A DNA stretch of 64,000 nucleotides from an uncultured Collinsella sp. (GTDB taxonomy: Bacteria; Actinomycetota; Coriobacteriia; Coriobacteriales; Coriobacteriaceae). Within the stretch, counting starts at the first letter, position 1; every line of letters starts with the position of its first letter. Below, one piece after another: positions 50,659 to 58,961 of this stretch. Both the position numbers and the translations under genes were made by a program. The DNA lies in contig CABQLK010000002.1 of the NCBI GenBank assembly GCA_902465015.1, positions 37,664-101,663 of the forward strand, in the 5' to 3' direction. The notes beneath the pieces were generated by a model. The model saw nothing but the letters and a program-made list of their open reading frames with translations. It had not been told where the DNA came from and searched no databases.

Positions 50659-50868
50659 ATGGATACGCCCGCAGCCGTGTATACTAAACAGCTGTGTGAA
50701 ACCAGGGGAGTATTCTGGCTGGACAAAATGCCTGCTTAATAGGGTTGTCAGGTAGTCCGGGCGAAATACAAGGCTGGGGAGCACGTCGTGTAAGTAGTGG
50801 TCCTCTAGGGGCGTACGCTCGGTGGTGTACGCATTGTCCCAAGACCACGCGAGAGTTGGGATCATATC
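50659..50868 (+). promoter_or_regulatory. rplC operon promoter and structured leader
   Basis: TGTATACT (extended -10, TATACT at 50680-50685) ends the conserved motif at 50659-50684; no good -35 is visible. The leader of about 185 nt contains nested stems: GTGGTC (50797) with GACCAC (50843), and GCGTAC (50811) with GTACGC (50827). It is a likely autogenous-control leader of the S10-type operon; the folding was not computed. Confidence 0.5.
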
Positions 50869-51489
50869 TTGATCAGCATGATTCTCGGCCGCAAGATTGG
50901 CATGACCCAGGTTTGGGACGAGGACGACAACGTCGTTCCCGTCACGGTCATCCAGGCTGGCCCCTGCGCTGTCTCGCAGGTTAAAACTCAGGCAACCGAC
51001 GGCTATGACGCCGTCCAGATTGGTTTCGGCGACATCAAGGCCAAGAACGTGAACAAGCCCATGGCTGGTCACTTCGCCAAGGCCGGCGTCGAGCCTGTCC
51101 GCTTCCTTCGTGAGGTCCGCGTCGAGAACGGCGAGGAGCACAAGGTCGGCGAGGTCGTTACCGTCGCTGATTTCGCTGATGTCGAGAAGGTCGACGTCAT
51201 CGGTACCTCCAAGGGTAAGGGCTTCCAGGGTCGCATCAAGCGCTGGGGTCAGCGCCGCGGTCCTATGACGCATGGTTCTCACTTCCAGCGTCACCCCGGT
51301 TCTATCGGTCAGTGCGCCTATCCTGCGCGCGTCCTCAAGGGCGTCAAGATGGCCGGTCACATGGGTAACGAGCGCGTTACCGTCAAGAACCTTTCCGTTG
51401 TCCGCATCGATGCCGAGCAGAACCTCATCTTGGTCAAGGGCGCTGTCCCGGGTGCCAAGAATGGTCTCGTCGCCATCCGTATGGCCTAA
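50869..51489 (+). CDS. rplC: 50S ribosomal protein L3
   Basis: The protein has 206 residues. The start may be the TTG at 50869 ([14 protein letters not shown]) or the ATG at 50878; the ribosome-binding site is weak for both. [40 protein letters not shown] and [12 protein letters not shown] are conserved. It binds domain VI of 23S rRNA near the peptidyl transferase centre. It heads the L3-L4-L23 set. Confidence 0.96.
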   Translation: MISMILGRKIGMTQVWDEDDNVVPVTVIQAGPCAVSQVKTQATDGYDAVQIGFGDIKAKNVNKPMAGHFAKAGVEPVRFLREVRVENGEEHKVGEVVTVADFADVEKVDVIGTSKGKGFQGRIKRWGQRRGPMTHGSHFQRHPGSIGQCAYPARVLKGVKMAGHMGNERVTVKNLSVVRIDAEQNLILVKGAVPGAKNGLVAIRMA

Positions 51490-51535
51490 GGGCCCAGCCC
51501 ATTTAGCCCAGCGTCATACCAAGGAGAACACTTAA

Positions 51536-52162
51536 ATGGCAAAGTTTGAAGTAAAGAACAGCGAGGGCAAGAAGGTCGCCGAGGCCGAGCTCGCCGCTGA
51601 GGTGTACGGCATCGAGCCGAACATCCACGTTATGCACCACATCGTCAAGTGCCAGATGGCCTCTTGGCGTCAGGGCACCCAGTCCGCTAAGGGCCGCTCT
51701 GAGGTTTCCGGTGGCGGCAAGAAGCCTTGGCGTCAGAAGGGCACCGGTCGTGCCCGCCAGGGTTCCATCCGTGCTGCGCAGTGGCGTCACGGTGGCGTTG
51801 TCTTCGCCCCCAAGCCCCGTTCCTACGCTAAGCGTATGAACAACAAGGAGGTCAAGCTGGCTATGCGCTCCGCGCTGTCCGCCAAGCTGGCTGATGGCGA
51901 GCTCGTGCTCGTCGACGACTACGGCTTCGAGAAGCCTTCCACCAAGGCTGCCGTTGCCATGCTCAAGGCTCTCGGCCTTGAGGGCAAGCGTCTGACCATC
52001 ATCGTTCGCGATGAGGACGTCAACGCCTACCTGTCGTTCCGCAACATTCCCAAGACGTTCATCATCACTGCCGACGAGGCCAACACCTACGATCTCGTCA
52101 ACAACAACGCTGTGCTGATGCCCGCCGACATCGCCGCTCACTTCGGGGAGGTGCTTGCTTAA
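51536..52162 (+). CDS. rplD: 50S ribosomal protein L4
   Basis: The protein has 208 residues. The conserved extended loop that reaches the exit tunnel reads SGGGKKPWRQKGTGRARQGS then IRAAQWRHGGVVFAPKPRSY. It has an AAGGAG ribosome-binding site, lies 46 nt after rplC and abuts rplW. L4 is the usual autogenous regulator of the S10 operon, which fits the structured leader. Confidence 0.97.
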   Translation: MAKFEVKNSEGKKVAEAELAAEVYGIEPNIHVMHHIVKCQMASWRQGTQSAKGRSEVSGGGKKPWRQKGTGRARQGSIRAAQWRHGGVVFAPKPRSYAKRMNNKEVKLAMRSALSAKLADGELVLVDDYGFEKPSTKAAVAMLKALGLEGKRLTIIVRDEDVNAYLSFRNIPKTFIITADEANTYDLVNNNAVLMPADIAAHFGEVLA

Positions 52163-52450
52163 ATGACCGCCCACGAGATCATCATCCGTCCGATCGTGTC
52201 CGAGCGTTCCTTCTCCGGCATGGAGCAGAACAAGTACACGTTCGAGGTCGCCAAGGATGCTAACAAGTATCAGATCAAGGACGCTGTCGAGGAGATCTTC
52301 GGCGTCAAGGTCGTTCGCGTGAACACCCTGACGGTCAAGCCCAAGACCAAGCGCGTGCGCTATGTCGCCGGCAAGACCCGTTCTTGGAAGAAGGCCATCG
52401 TCACGCTGGCCGAGGGCGACACCATCGAGGTCTTTGGCAACCAGGCCTAA
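52163..52450 (+). CDS. rplW: 50S ribosomal protein L23
   Basis: The protein has 95 residues, with its ATG directly after the rplD stop. IIIRPIVSERSFSGMEQNKY and GVKVVRVNTLTVKPKTKR are typical. It lines the exit-tunnel mouth and serves as docking site for SRP and trigger factor. A hairpin and an extra promoter-like motif follow before rplB. Confidence 0.97.
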   Translation: MTAHEIIIRPIVSERSFSGMEQNKYTFEVAKDANKYQIKDAVEEIFGVKVVRVNTLTVKPKTKRVRYVAGKTRSWKKAIVTLAEGDTIEVFGNQA

Positions 52451-52468
52451 GACTCGCTGCTGTTGAGT

Positions 52469-52504
52469 GAGCTCATGCCTCCCAAATAGGGGAGGCGAGA
52501 GCTC
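52469..52504 (+). terminator. Stem-loop between rplW and rplB
   Basis: GAGCTC (52469) pairs with GAGCTC (52499) and GCCTCCC with GGGAGGC inside; AAGGTTTTGGG follows. It could be a partial terminator or attenuator that separates rplCDW from rplB onward. Confidence 0.55.
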
Positions 52505-52523
52505 AAGGTTTTGGGCGTATAAA

Positions 52524-52629
52524 ATGGACACGCCCGGAACCGTGTATACGTCCGGTGTCATCGCACCCGAGGCAGAACCTCGAATCCCTGTCTGCGATGG
52601 CTAACGGATTCCTATTGAAAGGGATTGTA
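52524..52629 (+). promoter_or_regulatory. Second promoter-like motif and leader before rplB
   Basis: The motif at 52524-52549 matches that at 50659-50684 in 23 of 26 positions and also ends in TGTATAC. About 80 nt of leader follow, ending in a GAAAGGGA ribosome-binding site. It suggests that rplB onward has its own promoter. Confidence 0.5.
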
Positions 52630-53460
52630 ATGGCTGTAAAGCACCTTAAGCCGACCTCCGCTGGTAGGCGTTGGCAGACGATCTCCGACTTCTCCGAGAT
52701 CACCTGCACCAAGCCCGAGAAGTCTCTTCTCGAGCCCCTGCCCAAGAAGGCCGGTCGTAACAACAACGGCCGCATCACCACCCGCCACCAGGGCGGCGGC
52801 GTGAAGCGTCGTTACCGCGTGATCGACTTCAAGCGCAACAAGGACGGCGTGCCCGCCAAGGTTGCCACGATCGAGTACGATCCGAACCGTTCCGCTCGCA
52901 TCGCTCTGCTGCACTACGCTGACGGTGAGAAGCGCTACATCCTGGCCCCCAAGGGCCTCGAGGTCGGTCAGACCATCATGTCCGGTTCTGACGCCGACAT
53001 CAAGCCGGGCAACGCTCTGCCCCTCGCCGACATCCCCGTCGGTACGCTCATCCACGCCGTCGAGTTCCAGCCGGGCAAGGGCGCCGCTATTGCCCGTTCC
53101 GCCGGTAACTCCTGCCAGCTGATGGGTAAGGAGGGCAAGTACGCCATCGTCCGTATGCCTTCCTCCGAGATGCGCCGCATCCTCGTTACCTGCCGCGCCA
53201 CCGTCGGTGAGGTCGGCAACGCCGATCACTCCAACATCGTCATCGGCAAGGCCGGCCGTAAGCGTCATATGAACGTGCGCCCGACCGTCCGCGGTACCGT
53301 CATGAACCCTGTCGACCACCCGCACGGCGGTGGCGAGGGCAAGAACCACACCTCTGGTCGTCCCTCTGTTACCCCCTGGGGTAAGCCGACGAAGGGCCTT
53401 CGTACGCGCAAGAAGAAGAAGGTCTCGAACCAGCACATCATTCGTCGCCGTAAGAAGTAA
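52630..53460 (+). CDS. rplB: 50S ribosomal protein L2
   Basis: The protein has 276 residues from the ATG at 52630, the family N-terminus ([17 protein letters not shown]). [25 protein letters not shown]-type [11 protein letters not shown] and the C-terminal [20 protein letters not shown] are conserved; the latter includes the His important for peptidyl transfer. Confidence 0.98.
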   Translation: MAVKHLKPTSAGRRWQTISDFSEITCTKPEKSLLEPLPKKAGRNNNGRITTRHQGGGVKRRYRVIDFKRNKDGVPAKVATIEYDPNRSARIALLHYADGEKRYILAPKGLEVGQTIMSGSDADIKPGNALPLADIPVGTLIHAVEFQPGKGAAIARSAGNSCQLMGKEGKYAIVRMPSSEMRRILVTCRATVGEVGNADHSNIVIGKAGRKRHMNVRPTVRGTVMNPVDHPHGGGEGKNHTSGRPSVTPWGKPTKGLRTRKKKKVSNQHIIRRRKK

Positions 53461-53492
53461 TTTCGGATACCGAGTTTTAGGAGAAAGCACTT

Positions 53493-53753
53493 ATGAGCAG
53501 AAGTCTCAAAAAGGGCCCGTTCGTGGAGACTCGCCTTCTCTCGCGTATCACCGCGATGAACGAGGCTGGCAAGAAGGACGTCGTGAAGACCTGGTCCCGC
53601 GCGTCCACCATCTTCCCCGAGATGGTTGGTCACACCATCGCCGTCCACGACGGCCGCAAGCATGTGCCCGTGTATGTTACCGAGTCCATGGTTGGTCACA
53701 AGCTCGGCGAGTTCGCGCCGACTCGTACGTTCCGTGGCCACAAGGCCAAATAG
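53493..53753 (+). CDS. rpsS: 30S ribosomal protein S19
   Basis: The protein has 86 residues: [19 protein letters not shown], then [20 protein letters not shown] and [19 protein letters not shown]. It binds 16S rRNA in the head with S13. It has an AGGAGAAAG ribosome-binding site and lies 32 nt after rplB. Confidence 0.97.
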   Translation: MSRSLKKGPFVETRLLSRITAMNEAGKKDVVKTWSRASTIFPEMVGHTIAVHDGRKHVPVYVTESMVGHKLGEFAPTRTFRGHKAK

Positions 53754-53767
53754 GGGGTTAACCGTAA

Positions 53768-54139
53768 ATGGCAACTAAGTCTATTGAAACTGAGGCCACC
53801 GAGGTTCGCGCCGTCGCTAAGTACGTGCGTGTTTCCCCCAGCAAGGCCCGCCTGGTGGTCGATCTGATCCGCCGCAAGCCTGTCGCTCAGGCCTTCGACA
53901 TCCTCCACTTCTGCGACCGCGCCGTCGCCGTGGATGTCGAGAAGGTTCTCCGTTCCGCCGTTGCGAACGCCGAGAACAACAACGGTCTGCGTGCCGACAA
54001 CCTGGTTGTCGCCGCTGCCTATGTTGACGAGGGTCCGACGCTTAAGCGCATCCGTCCCCGCGCCAAGGGTTCCGCTTCTCGCATTCTGAAGCGCACTTCC
54101 CACATCACCGTCGTCGTTGCTCCTCGAAAGGAGGCGTAA
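53768..54139 (+). CDS. rplV: 50S ribosomal protein L22
   Basis: The protein has 123 residues: [32 protein letters not shown]-like [15 protein letters not shown], and a beta-hairpin ([20 protein letters not shown]) that reaches into the exit tunnel. An extra N-terminal [10 protein letters not shown] stretch is present. It lies 14 nt after rpsS. Confidence 0.97.
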   Translation: MATKSIETEATEVRAVAKYVRVSPSKARLVVDLIRRKPVAQAFDILHFCDRAVAVDVEKVLRSAVANAENNNGLRADNLVVAAAYVDEGPTLKRIRPRAKGSASRILKRTSHITVVVAPRKEA

Positions 54140-54145
54140 AGCTGT

Positions 54146-54856
54146 ATGGGTCAGAAAGTCTACCCCACCGGCTTCCGTCTTGGCATCACCGAGAACTGGT
54201 GCTCCCGCTGGTTCGCAGAGAAGGATTACGCTAAGACCCTCGGTAACGATCTCGAGATCCGTAAGTACCTCGAGAAGCGTCTTTCCCGCGCAGCTGTCTC
54301 CCGCGTCGAGATCGAGCGCGCTGGCGACAAGGTGAAGGTTATCATCCTCACCGCTCGCCCCGGCGTTGTCATCGGTAAGAAGGGTGCCGAGATCGATACC
54401 CTCCGCACCGAGCTCGAGAAGGTCGCTGGCGTCTCCAAGGGCCAGCTCTCCGTCGACGTTGTCGAGATTAAGCGCCCCGAGCTCGACGCCAACCTCGTTG
54501 CTCAGTCCATCGCTGAGCAGCTCGAGGGCCGCGTTGCCTTCCGTCGCGCTATGCGCAAGGCTGTCCAGTCCGCTCGCAAGGCCGGCGCCAAGGGCATCCG
54601 TATCCAGTGCTCCGGTCGTCTCGGCGGTGCCGAGATGGGCCGTCGTGAGTGGTACCGTGAGGGTCGCGTGCCTCTGCACACCCTCCGTGCCAAGATCGAC
54701 TATGGCACGGCTGTCGCCAGCACCACCATGGGCGCTTGCGGCGTGAAGGTCTGGATCTACCTGGGCGAGAAGCTCCCGGGCCAGCCTGTTCCCAACCCTG
54801 CACTCGAGGGCTCTTCCCGTCCTCGTCGTCGTAACTCCGAGAGGAGGGGTCAGTAG
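54146..54856 (+). CDS. rpsC: 30S ribosomal protein S3
   Basis: The protein has 236 residues. It has an N-terminal KH domain with [16 protein letters not shown], then [20 protein letters not shown] and [17 protein letters not shown]. It forms part of the mRNA entry channel. It overlaps rplP by one base (TAGTG). Confidence 0.98.
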   Translation: MGQKVYPTGFRLGITENWCSRWFAEKDYAKTLGNDLEIRKYLEKRLSRAAVSRVEIERAGDKVKVIILTARPGVVIGKKGAEIDTLRTELEKVAGVSKGQLSVDVVEIKRPELDANLVAQSIAEQLEGRVAFRRAMRKAVQSARKAGAKGIRIQCSGRLGGAEMGRREWYREGRVPLHTLRAKIDYGTAVASTTMGACGVKVWIYLGEKLPGQPVPNPALEGSSRPRRRNSERRGQ

Positions 54857-55359
54857 TGCTTGCCCCTAAGCGTATTCTTCACCGCAAGGTGCAGCGTGGC
54901 TCCATGAAGGGCCAGGCCAAGGGTAATACCGAGCTGCATTTCGGCGAGTTTGGTATCCAGGCTCTCGAGGCCCATTGGATCACCAACCGTCAGATCGAGG
55001 CCGCTCGTATTGCCATGACCCGCTACATGAAGCGTGGCGGTCGTGTCTACATCACGATCTTCCCCGATAAGCCCATCACCAAGAAGCCTGCCGAGACTCG
55101 CATGGGTTCTGGTAAGGGTAACCCCGAGGAGTGGGTGGCCGTCGTCAAGCCCGGCCGCATCATGTTCGAGGTCAAGGGCGTGCCCGAGGAGGTCGCTCGC
55201 GAGGCTCTGCGTCTTGCACAGCACAAGCTTCCCATCAAGACCAAGATTGTTGCTGCCAAGAACGCTGAGCAGCGCATCGAGAAGGAGATGGCTGAGGAGG
55301 CCGCTCTCGAGGCCAAGTGGGCTGCTGAGGACGCCGCCGCCGCCAAGGAGGAGAACTAA
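54856..55359 (+). CDS. rplP: 50S ribosomal protein L16, with acidic C-terminal tail
   Basis: The protein has 167 residues from a GTG sharing the G of the rpsC stop. [40 protein letters not shown] and [19 protein letters not shown] are conserved. About 25-30 extra residues, rich in Glu and Ala ([20 protein letters not shown]), follow the usual end near residue 138. L16 normally sits near the A-site tRNA elbow; the tail is unusual and its role unknown. It overlaps rpmC by one base. Confidence 0.96.
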   Translation: MLAPKRILHRKVQRGSMKGQAKGNTELHFGEFGIQALEAHWITNRQIEAARIAMTRYMKRGGRVYITIFPDKPITKKPAETRMGSGKGNPEEWVAVVKPGRIMFEVKGVPEEVAREALRLAQHKLPIKTKIVAAKNAEQRIEKEMAEEAALEAKWAAEDAAAAKEEN

Positions 55360-55574
55360 TGAAGCCCGCAGAGATTCGTGAGCTCTCGGACGCTCAGCTC
55401 GTTGAGAAGCTGAAGGAAATGCGCGCCGAGCTCTTTAACCTTCGTTTCCAGATGGCCACCAGCCAGCTGGACAACACCGCTCGCGTCAACACCGTGAAGA
55501 AGGACATCGCTCGCGTCCTCACGGAGCAGCGCGCCCGTGAGATCGCAGCGGAGAAGTCCGCTGTCGCCGAGTAG
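55359..55574 (+). CDS. rpmC: 50S ribosomal protein L29
   Basis: The protein has 71 residues: [20 protein letters not shown], then ELFNLRFQMATSQLDNTARV. A two-helix protein near the exit tunnel. The ATG overlaps the rplP stop (TAATGA). Confidence 0.96.
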   Translation: MKPAEIRELSDAQLVEKLKEMRAELFNLRFQMATSQLDNTARVNTVKKDIARVLTEQRAREIAAEKSAVAE

Positions 55575-55590
55575 GACCTAAGGAGAGAAC

Positions 55591-55851
55591 ATGACTGATT
55601 CGCGTAACTCGCGTAAGGTCCGTACGGGTGTCGTTACCTCCGTCTCCGGTGCCAAGACCATCGTTGTCACCATCACCGAGCGCAAGCGTCACCCCAAGTA
55701 CGGCAAGATGATGACCAGCTCCAAGAAGCTGCACGCTCACGACGAGGAGTGCACGGCTGGCGTGGGCGATACCGTCCGCGTTATGGAGACCCGTCCTATG
55801 TCCAAGATGAAGCGTTGGCGCCTCATCGAGGTCGTCGAGCGCGCTAAATAA
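55591..55851 (+). CDS. rpsQ: 30S ribosomal protein S17
   Basis: The protein has 86 residues: RKVRTGVVTSVSGAKTIVVT, KRHPKYGKMMTSSKKLHAHD, VGDTVRVMETRPMSKMKRWR. OB-fold protein binding the 5' domain of 16S rRNA. It has an AAGGAGAG ribosome-binding site. A 118-nt gap with a stem structure separates it from rplN. Confidence 0.97.
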   Translation: MTDSRNSRKVRTGVVTSVSGAKTIVVTITERKRHPKYGKMMTSSKKLHAHDEECTAGVGDTVRVMETRPMSKMKRWRLIEVVERAK

Positions 55852-55878
55852 GCAGTCGCTCTTACGACTTGTACGTTT

Positions 55879-55944
55879 CCGAAGATGTGCGTATGCCTGG
55901 CTTGCATACCACGGGCCGTATAAAGGCTGCGCACCTCTCTTCGG
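55879..55944 (+). promoter_or_regulatory. Structured leader between rpsQ and rplN
   Basis: CCGAAGA (55879-55885) pairs with TCTTCGG (55938-55944), and GTGCG with CGCAC just inside; GTATGC and GCATAC form an inner stem. GTATAA (55918-55923) within it could be a -10. It is a candidate ribosomal-protein leader or internal promoter for rplN-rplX. Confidence 0.45.
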
Positions 55945-55969
55945 TTCTTAGTTCGGAGGAACATCTACC

Positions 55970-56338
55970 ATGATTCAGATGCAAACCATGCTGAACGTCG
56001 CCGACAACTCCGGCGCTCGCAAGATTCGCTGCATCAAGGTGCTTGGCGGTTCCAAGCGTCGTTATGCAGGCATCGGCGATGTGTTCATCGGTGCTGTCCA
56101 GGAGGCTACCCCTGGCGCCAACGTCAAGAAGAAGGACGTTGTCCGTTGCGTCGTCGTTCGCACCGTTAAGGAGATCCGCCGCAAGGATGGCTCCTACATT
56201 CGCTTTGATGAGAACGCCTGCGTTGTCATCAACAACGATGGTTCGCCCGTCGGCACCCGTATCTTCGGGCCCGTCGCTCGCGAGCTTCGTGACAAGAAGT
56301 ACATGAAGATCGTCTCGCTCGCTCCCGAGACCCTGTAG
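55970..56338 (+). CDS. rplN: 50S ribosomal protein L14
   Basis: The protein has 122 residues: [40 protein letters not shown] and [20 protein letters not shown]. It forms an intersubunit bridge with 16S rRNA. A GGAGGA ribosome-binding site precedes it. rplX follows after 13 nt. Confidence 0.97.
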   Translation: MIQMQTMLNVADNSGARKIRCIKVLGGSKRRYAGIGDVFIGAVQEATPGANVKKKDVVRCVVVRTVKEIRRKDGSYIRFDENACVVINNDGSPVGTRIFGPVARELRDKKYMKIVSLAPETL

Positions 56339-56351
56339 TTAGGGGAGATAT

Positions 56352-56657
56352 ATGTATATCAAGAAGGGCGATAAGGTCCAGGTTCTCTCTGGTAAGGATC
56401 GCGGCAAGCAGGGCGTTGTCCTGCGTGCTCTCCCCGCCGAGAACAAGGTCGTTGTCGAGGGCGTTTCGGTCGTCAAGAAGGCCGTCAAGCCCAACGCTGC
56501 CAACCAGCAGGGCGGCATCGTTTCGCAGGAGGCTCCCATCGACGCCTCCAACGTCAATCTCGTTTGCCCCGAGTGCGGTAAGGTTACCCGCGTCGGTCAC
56601 GAGAAGGACGGCAAGAACAAGCTGCGCGTCTGCAAGAAGTGCGGCCACAAGTTCTAA
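56352..56657 (+). CDS. rplX: 50S ribosomal protein L24
   Basis: The protein has 101 residues: [20 protein letters not shown] (KOW motif), then a C-terminal zinc-ribbon-like part [11 protein letters not shown] and CKKCGHKF. It starts 50S assembly. It is the last ribosomal protein gene before a strong terminator; rplE, which usually follows, is not here. Confidence 0.96.
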   Translation: MYIKKGDKVQVLSGKDRGKQGVVLRALPAENKVVVEGVSVVKKAVKPNAANQQGGIVSQEAPIDASNVNLVCPECGKVTRVGHEKDGKNKLRVCKKCGHKF

Positions 56658-56683
56658 GCTGCCCGCAACATCAAGTTGCTAGC

Positions 56684-56719
56684 AAAGGCCCGGATGCCCC
56701 ACGGCACCCGGGCCTTTTT
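56684..56719 (+). terminator. Terminator ending the ribosomal protein cluster
   Basis: AAAGGCCCGG (56684-56693) pairs with CCGGGCCTTT (56708-56717), followed by T. It lies 26 nt after rplX. Confidence 0.92.
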
Positions 56720-56987
56720 CTATCCCTACTCATTGGGGACAGACTTAAATGAGTACCCTAACTGGGTAAGCATAAATGAGCGGGTCGTGCTGTATAAATT
56801 GCTTGTGTGCGCGTTTATGCGCGTTAGATTGCGTTTAATTACGCACTTATGCGTATATATGCGCCGTTTACGGGGCAATTATGACCGTTTAGCGGTGAGA
56901 TACGCAAAAACGCGCACAGACGCGCGTGTTTGTGCGAATATAGAGCTGTCAGAAATGCAAGACGTTCTATGACACAGGAGACACATA
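56720..56987. other. Intergenic region rich in TTATGCG/ACGC repeats upstream of the oxidoreductase gene
   Basis: This part of the 330-nt gap holds GGGGACAG with the direct repeat TAAATGAG (about 56746 and 56773), then about 56800-56950 with many short TATGCG, GCGTTT and ACGC units and CGCGCACAGACGCGCG. It looks like an array of operator half-sites rather than coding sequence; no good promoter could be fixed. Confidence 0.45.
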
Positions 56988-58067
56988 ATGGCAGATTCCA
57001 AGCAGGCTCCACTCGACGCCGCGGCAGCCGCCAAAGCAGCATTTGCTTCGGTCCAGGACAAGCCGTTCCCTAACGACATCTTTACGGCTCCCGAGCTCCG
57101 TTGGGCTGTGATCGGTTGCGGCGTTATTGCCAACCAGATGGCTCAGTCCCTTGCCCTGGCCGGCCGCAAGCTTACGGGCGTTGCCAACCGCACGCTCACC
57201 AAGGCTCAGACTTTTGCCGACCAGTACGGCGTCGAGAAGGTCTATGACACGGTTGAGGATCTCTACGCCGATCCTGACATCGACGCCGTCTACATCACCA
57301 CCCCGCACAACACCCATATCACCTATCTGCGCGCCGCCCTGTCGGCCGGCAAGCACGTTCTCTGCGAGAAGGCCATCACGCTCAACTCCGCCGAGCTCGA
57401 TGAGGCCCGCGCCATTGCCGCCGAACACAACGTGGTCCTTATGGACGCTACCACGGTGCTCCACATGCCCTTGTATCAAGAGCTACGCCGCCGCATGGAT
57501 GCTGGCGAGTTTGGCCGCATGAACCTCGCTCAGCTCAACTTTGGTAGCTACAAGGAGTACGGCGACCTGACCAACCGTTTCTACAATCGCAACCTCGCCG
57601 GCGGTGCCATGCTCGATATTGGCGTATACGCCCTGTCCGTCATGCGCCTGTTTATGGCGAGCCAGCCCGTCGAGGTCGTGTCTCTGGGTAACACCTGCGA
57701 GACCGGCGTGGACGTTGCAGGCGGCATCGTCTGCCGCAATGCCGAGCAGCAGCTGGGCGTCGTGAGCCTTACGCTCCACTCCAAGCAACCCAAGCGCTCG
57801 GTCATTAGCTTCGATAAGTGCTATATCGAGGTCAACGAGTATCCGCGTGCCGACCACGCGACCATCGTGTGGACTGCGGATGGCCACCGCGAGGAGGTCC
57901 ACGCTGGCACCGAGGCCTACGCACTGTGCTACGAGATGGCCGACCTGGAGAAGGCCGTTGCCGGCGACGACTCCAAGCGCGAGCTGCTGGATTATGCTTC
58001 TGATGTTATGGAACTTATGACCAAGCTCCGCGCCGACTGGGGAGTCGTGTACCCCGAGGAGGAGTAA
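56988..58067 (+). CDS. Gfo/Idh/MocA-family oxidoreductase
   Basis: The protein has 359 residues. A Rossmann domain covers about 33-155 (WAVIGCGVIANQMAQSLALA, VYITTPHNTHITYLRAALSA, GKHVLCEKAITL, with the EK motif). A C-terminal alpha/beta domain begins after GGAMLDIGVYALSVMRLF. It should oxidise or reduce a sugar or polyol with NAD(P). It is followed 3 nt later by a DeoR-family regulator gene. The unusually long N-terminus before the Rossmann fold (ADSKQAPLDAAAAAKAAFAS) is Ala-rich and predicted helical. Confidence 0.93.
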   Translation: MADSKQAPLDAAAAAKAAFASVQDKPFPNDIFTAPELRWAVIGCGVIANQMAQSLALAGRKLTGVANRTLTKAQTFADQYGVEKVYDTVEDLYADPDIDAVYITTPHNTHITYLRAALSAGKHVLCEKAITLNSAELDEARAIAAEHNVVLMDATTVLHMPLYQELRRRMDAGEFGRMNLAQLNFGSYKEYGDLTNRFYNRNLAGGAMLDIGVYALSVMRLFMASQPVEVVSLGNTCETGVDVAGGIVCRNAEQQLGVVSLTLHSKQPKRSVISFDKCYIEVNEYPRADHATIVWTADGHREEVHAGTEAYALCYEMADLEKAVAGDDSKRELLDYASDVMELMTKLRADWGVVYPEEE

Positions 58068-58070
58068 GCG

Positions 58071-58817
58071 ATGCTTGCGGAAGATAGGCTCAACGCGATC
58101 GTGTCGATGGTGCAGCAGGCCGGCTCGGTTACCGTGCCGGAGCTTGCCGAAGCCCTGGGCGTGACGGCGTCTACCATTCGGCGCGACCTGCAGACGCTCG
58201 ACCGAGCGCATCGCATCGCCAAGGTCCACGGTGGGGCGACGAGTCTTGAGCGCGCGCACGTGACGCGCGACCTAACGCTTAATGAGCGCAGCGACCTCCA
58301 TAACGACGACAAGGAGCGTATCTGCGCCCGTGCGGCGGCACTTGTGGAGCCCGAGAGCTTTGTATACATCGACTCGGGCTCGACGACGCTTAGGCTCATC
58401 GAGCATCTTCCACACCTTGAAGATGTCACCTATGTGACCGATTCCGTGCTCCATGCTCAGCACCTTGCTTTGCGCGGCATGCGTACCGTGGTGCTGGGCG
58501 GCGAGCTCAAACCCGAGACCGAGGCGCTCGTTGGCCCCGATGCCTTGGCAACCTTAGACCGCTACAACTTCAACTGTGGCTTTTGGGGCTCTAACGGCAT
58601 TGCCGCCGAGCAGGGCTTCACGGCGCCCGATATCGAGGAGGCGCAAGTAAAGCGTATCTCGATGCGCCATACGGCCAAGCGCTTCGTAATCTCGGACGCC
58701 AGTAAATTTGGCATGGTGGCGCCCATCAAGTTCGCGGACTTCCGCGACGCAACGATTATTACCGCAGGCGAGGTCCCCGCCAAGTACCGGGCAATGGACA
58801 ACGTCATCACGGTCTAA
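58071..58817 (+). CDS. DeoR/GlpR-family transcriptional regulator
   Basis: The protein has 248 residues. The N-terminal winged helix is typical (RLNAIVSMVQQAGSVTVPEL, GVTASTIRRDLQTLDRAHRI, AKVHGGA). The C-terminal DeoRC sensor domain (about 75-235) has YIDSGSTTLRLIEHL and DASKFGM. It probably represses genes of sugar catabolism in the absence of a sugar phosphate. The neighbour oxidoreductase and the repeat-rich region before it are likely targets. It is followed by a REP-like hairpin and a terminator. Confidence 0.94.
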   Translation: MLAEDRLNAIVSMVQQAGSVTVPELAEALGVTASTIRRDLQTLDRAHRIAKVHGGATSLERAHVTRDLTLNERSDLHNDDKERICARAAALVEPESFVYIDSGSTTLRLIEHLPHLEDVTYVTDSVLHAQHLALRGMRTVVLGGELKPETEALVGPDALATLDRYNFNCGFWGSNGIAAEQGFTAPDIEEAQVKRISMRHTAKRFVISDASKFGMVAPIKFADFRDATIITAGEVPAKYRAMDNVITV

Positions 58818-58839
58818 CAGCAGGGGATGGGCTAAGGCC

Positions 58840-58879
58840 AAAACCATCACAAAGGTGCATGTCCCCATTGTGGTGGTTA
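58840..58879. repeat. Dispersed hairpin repeat, copy after the DeoR gene
   Basis: AAACCATCACAA (58841-58852) pairs with TTGTGGTGGTT (58868-58878) around GTGCATGTCCCCA. It is nearly identical to 59210-59249 and lies in the same orientation. Confidence 0.75.
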
Positions 58880-58910
58880 GTAACGAAAACCGAGGAGTTT
58901 TCTCAATAGA

Positions 58911-58946
58911 AAAGCGGCAACGTCCATCACGGGCGTTGCCGCTTTC
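58911..58946 (+). terminator. Intrinsic terminator after the DeoR operon
   Basis: AAAGCGGCAACG (58911-58922) pairs with CGTTGCCGCTTT (58934-58945). With the preceding REP-like element it closes the oxidoreductase-regulator unit. Confidence 0.8.
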
Positions 58947-58961
58947 GTTGTCTGCCGGTTT

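Noticed and set aside
56676..56972. A 98-residue frame between rplX and the oxidoreductase gene
   Set aside because: It starts inside the terminator, has no ribosome-binding site, and runs through repeat words; not a credible gene.
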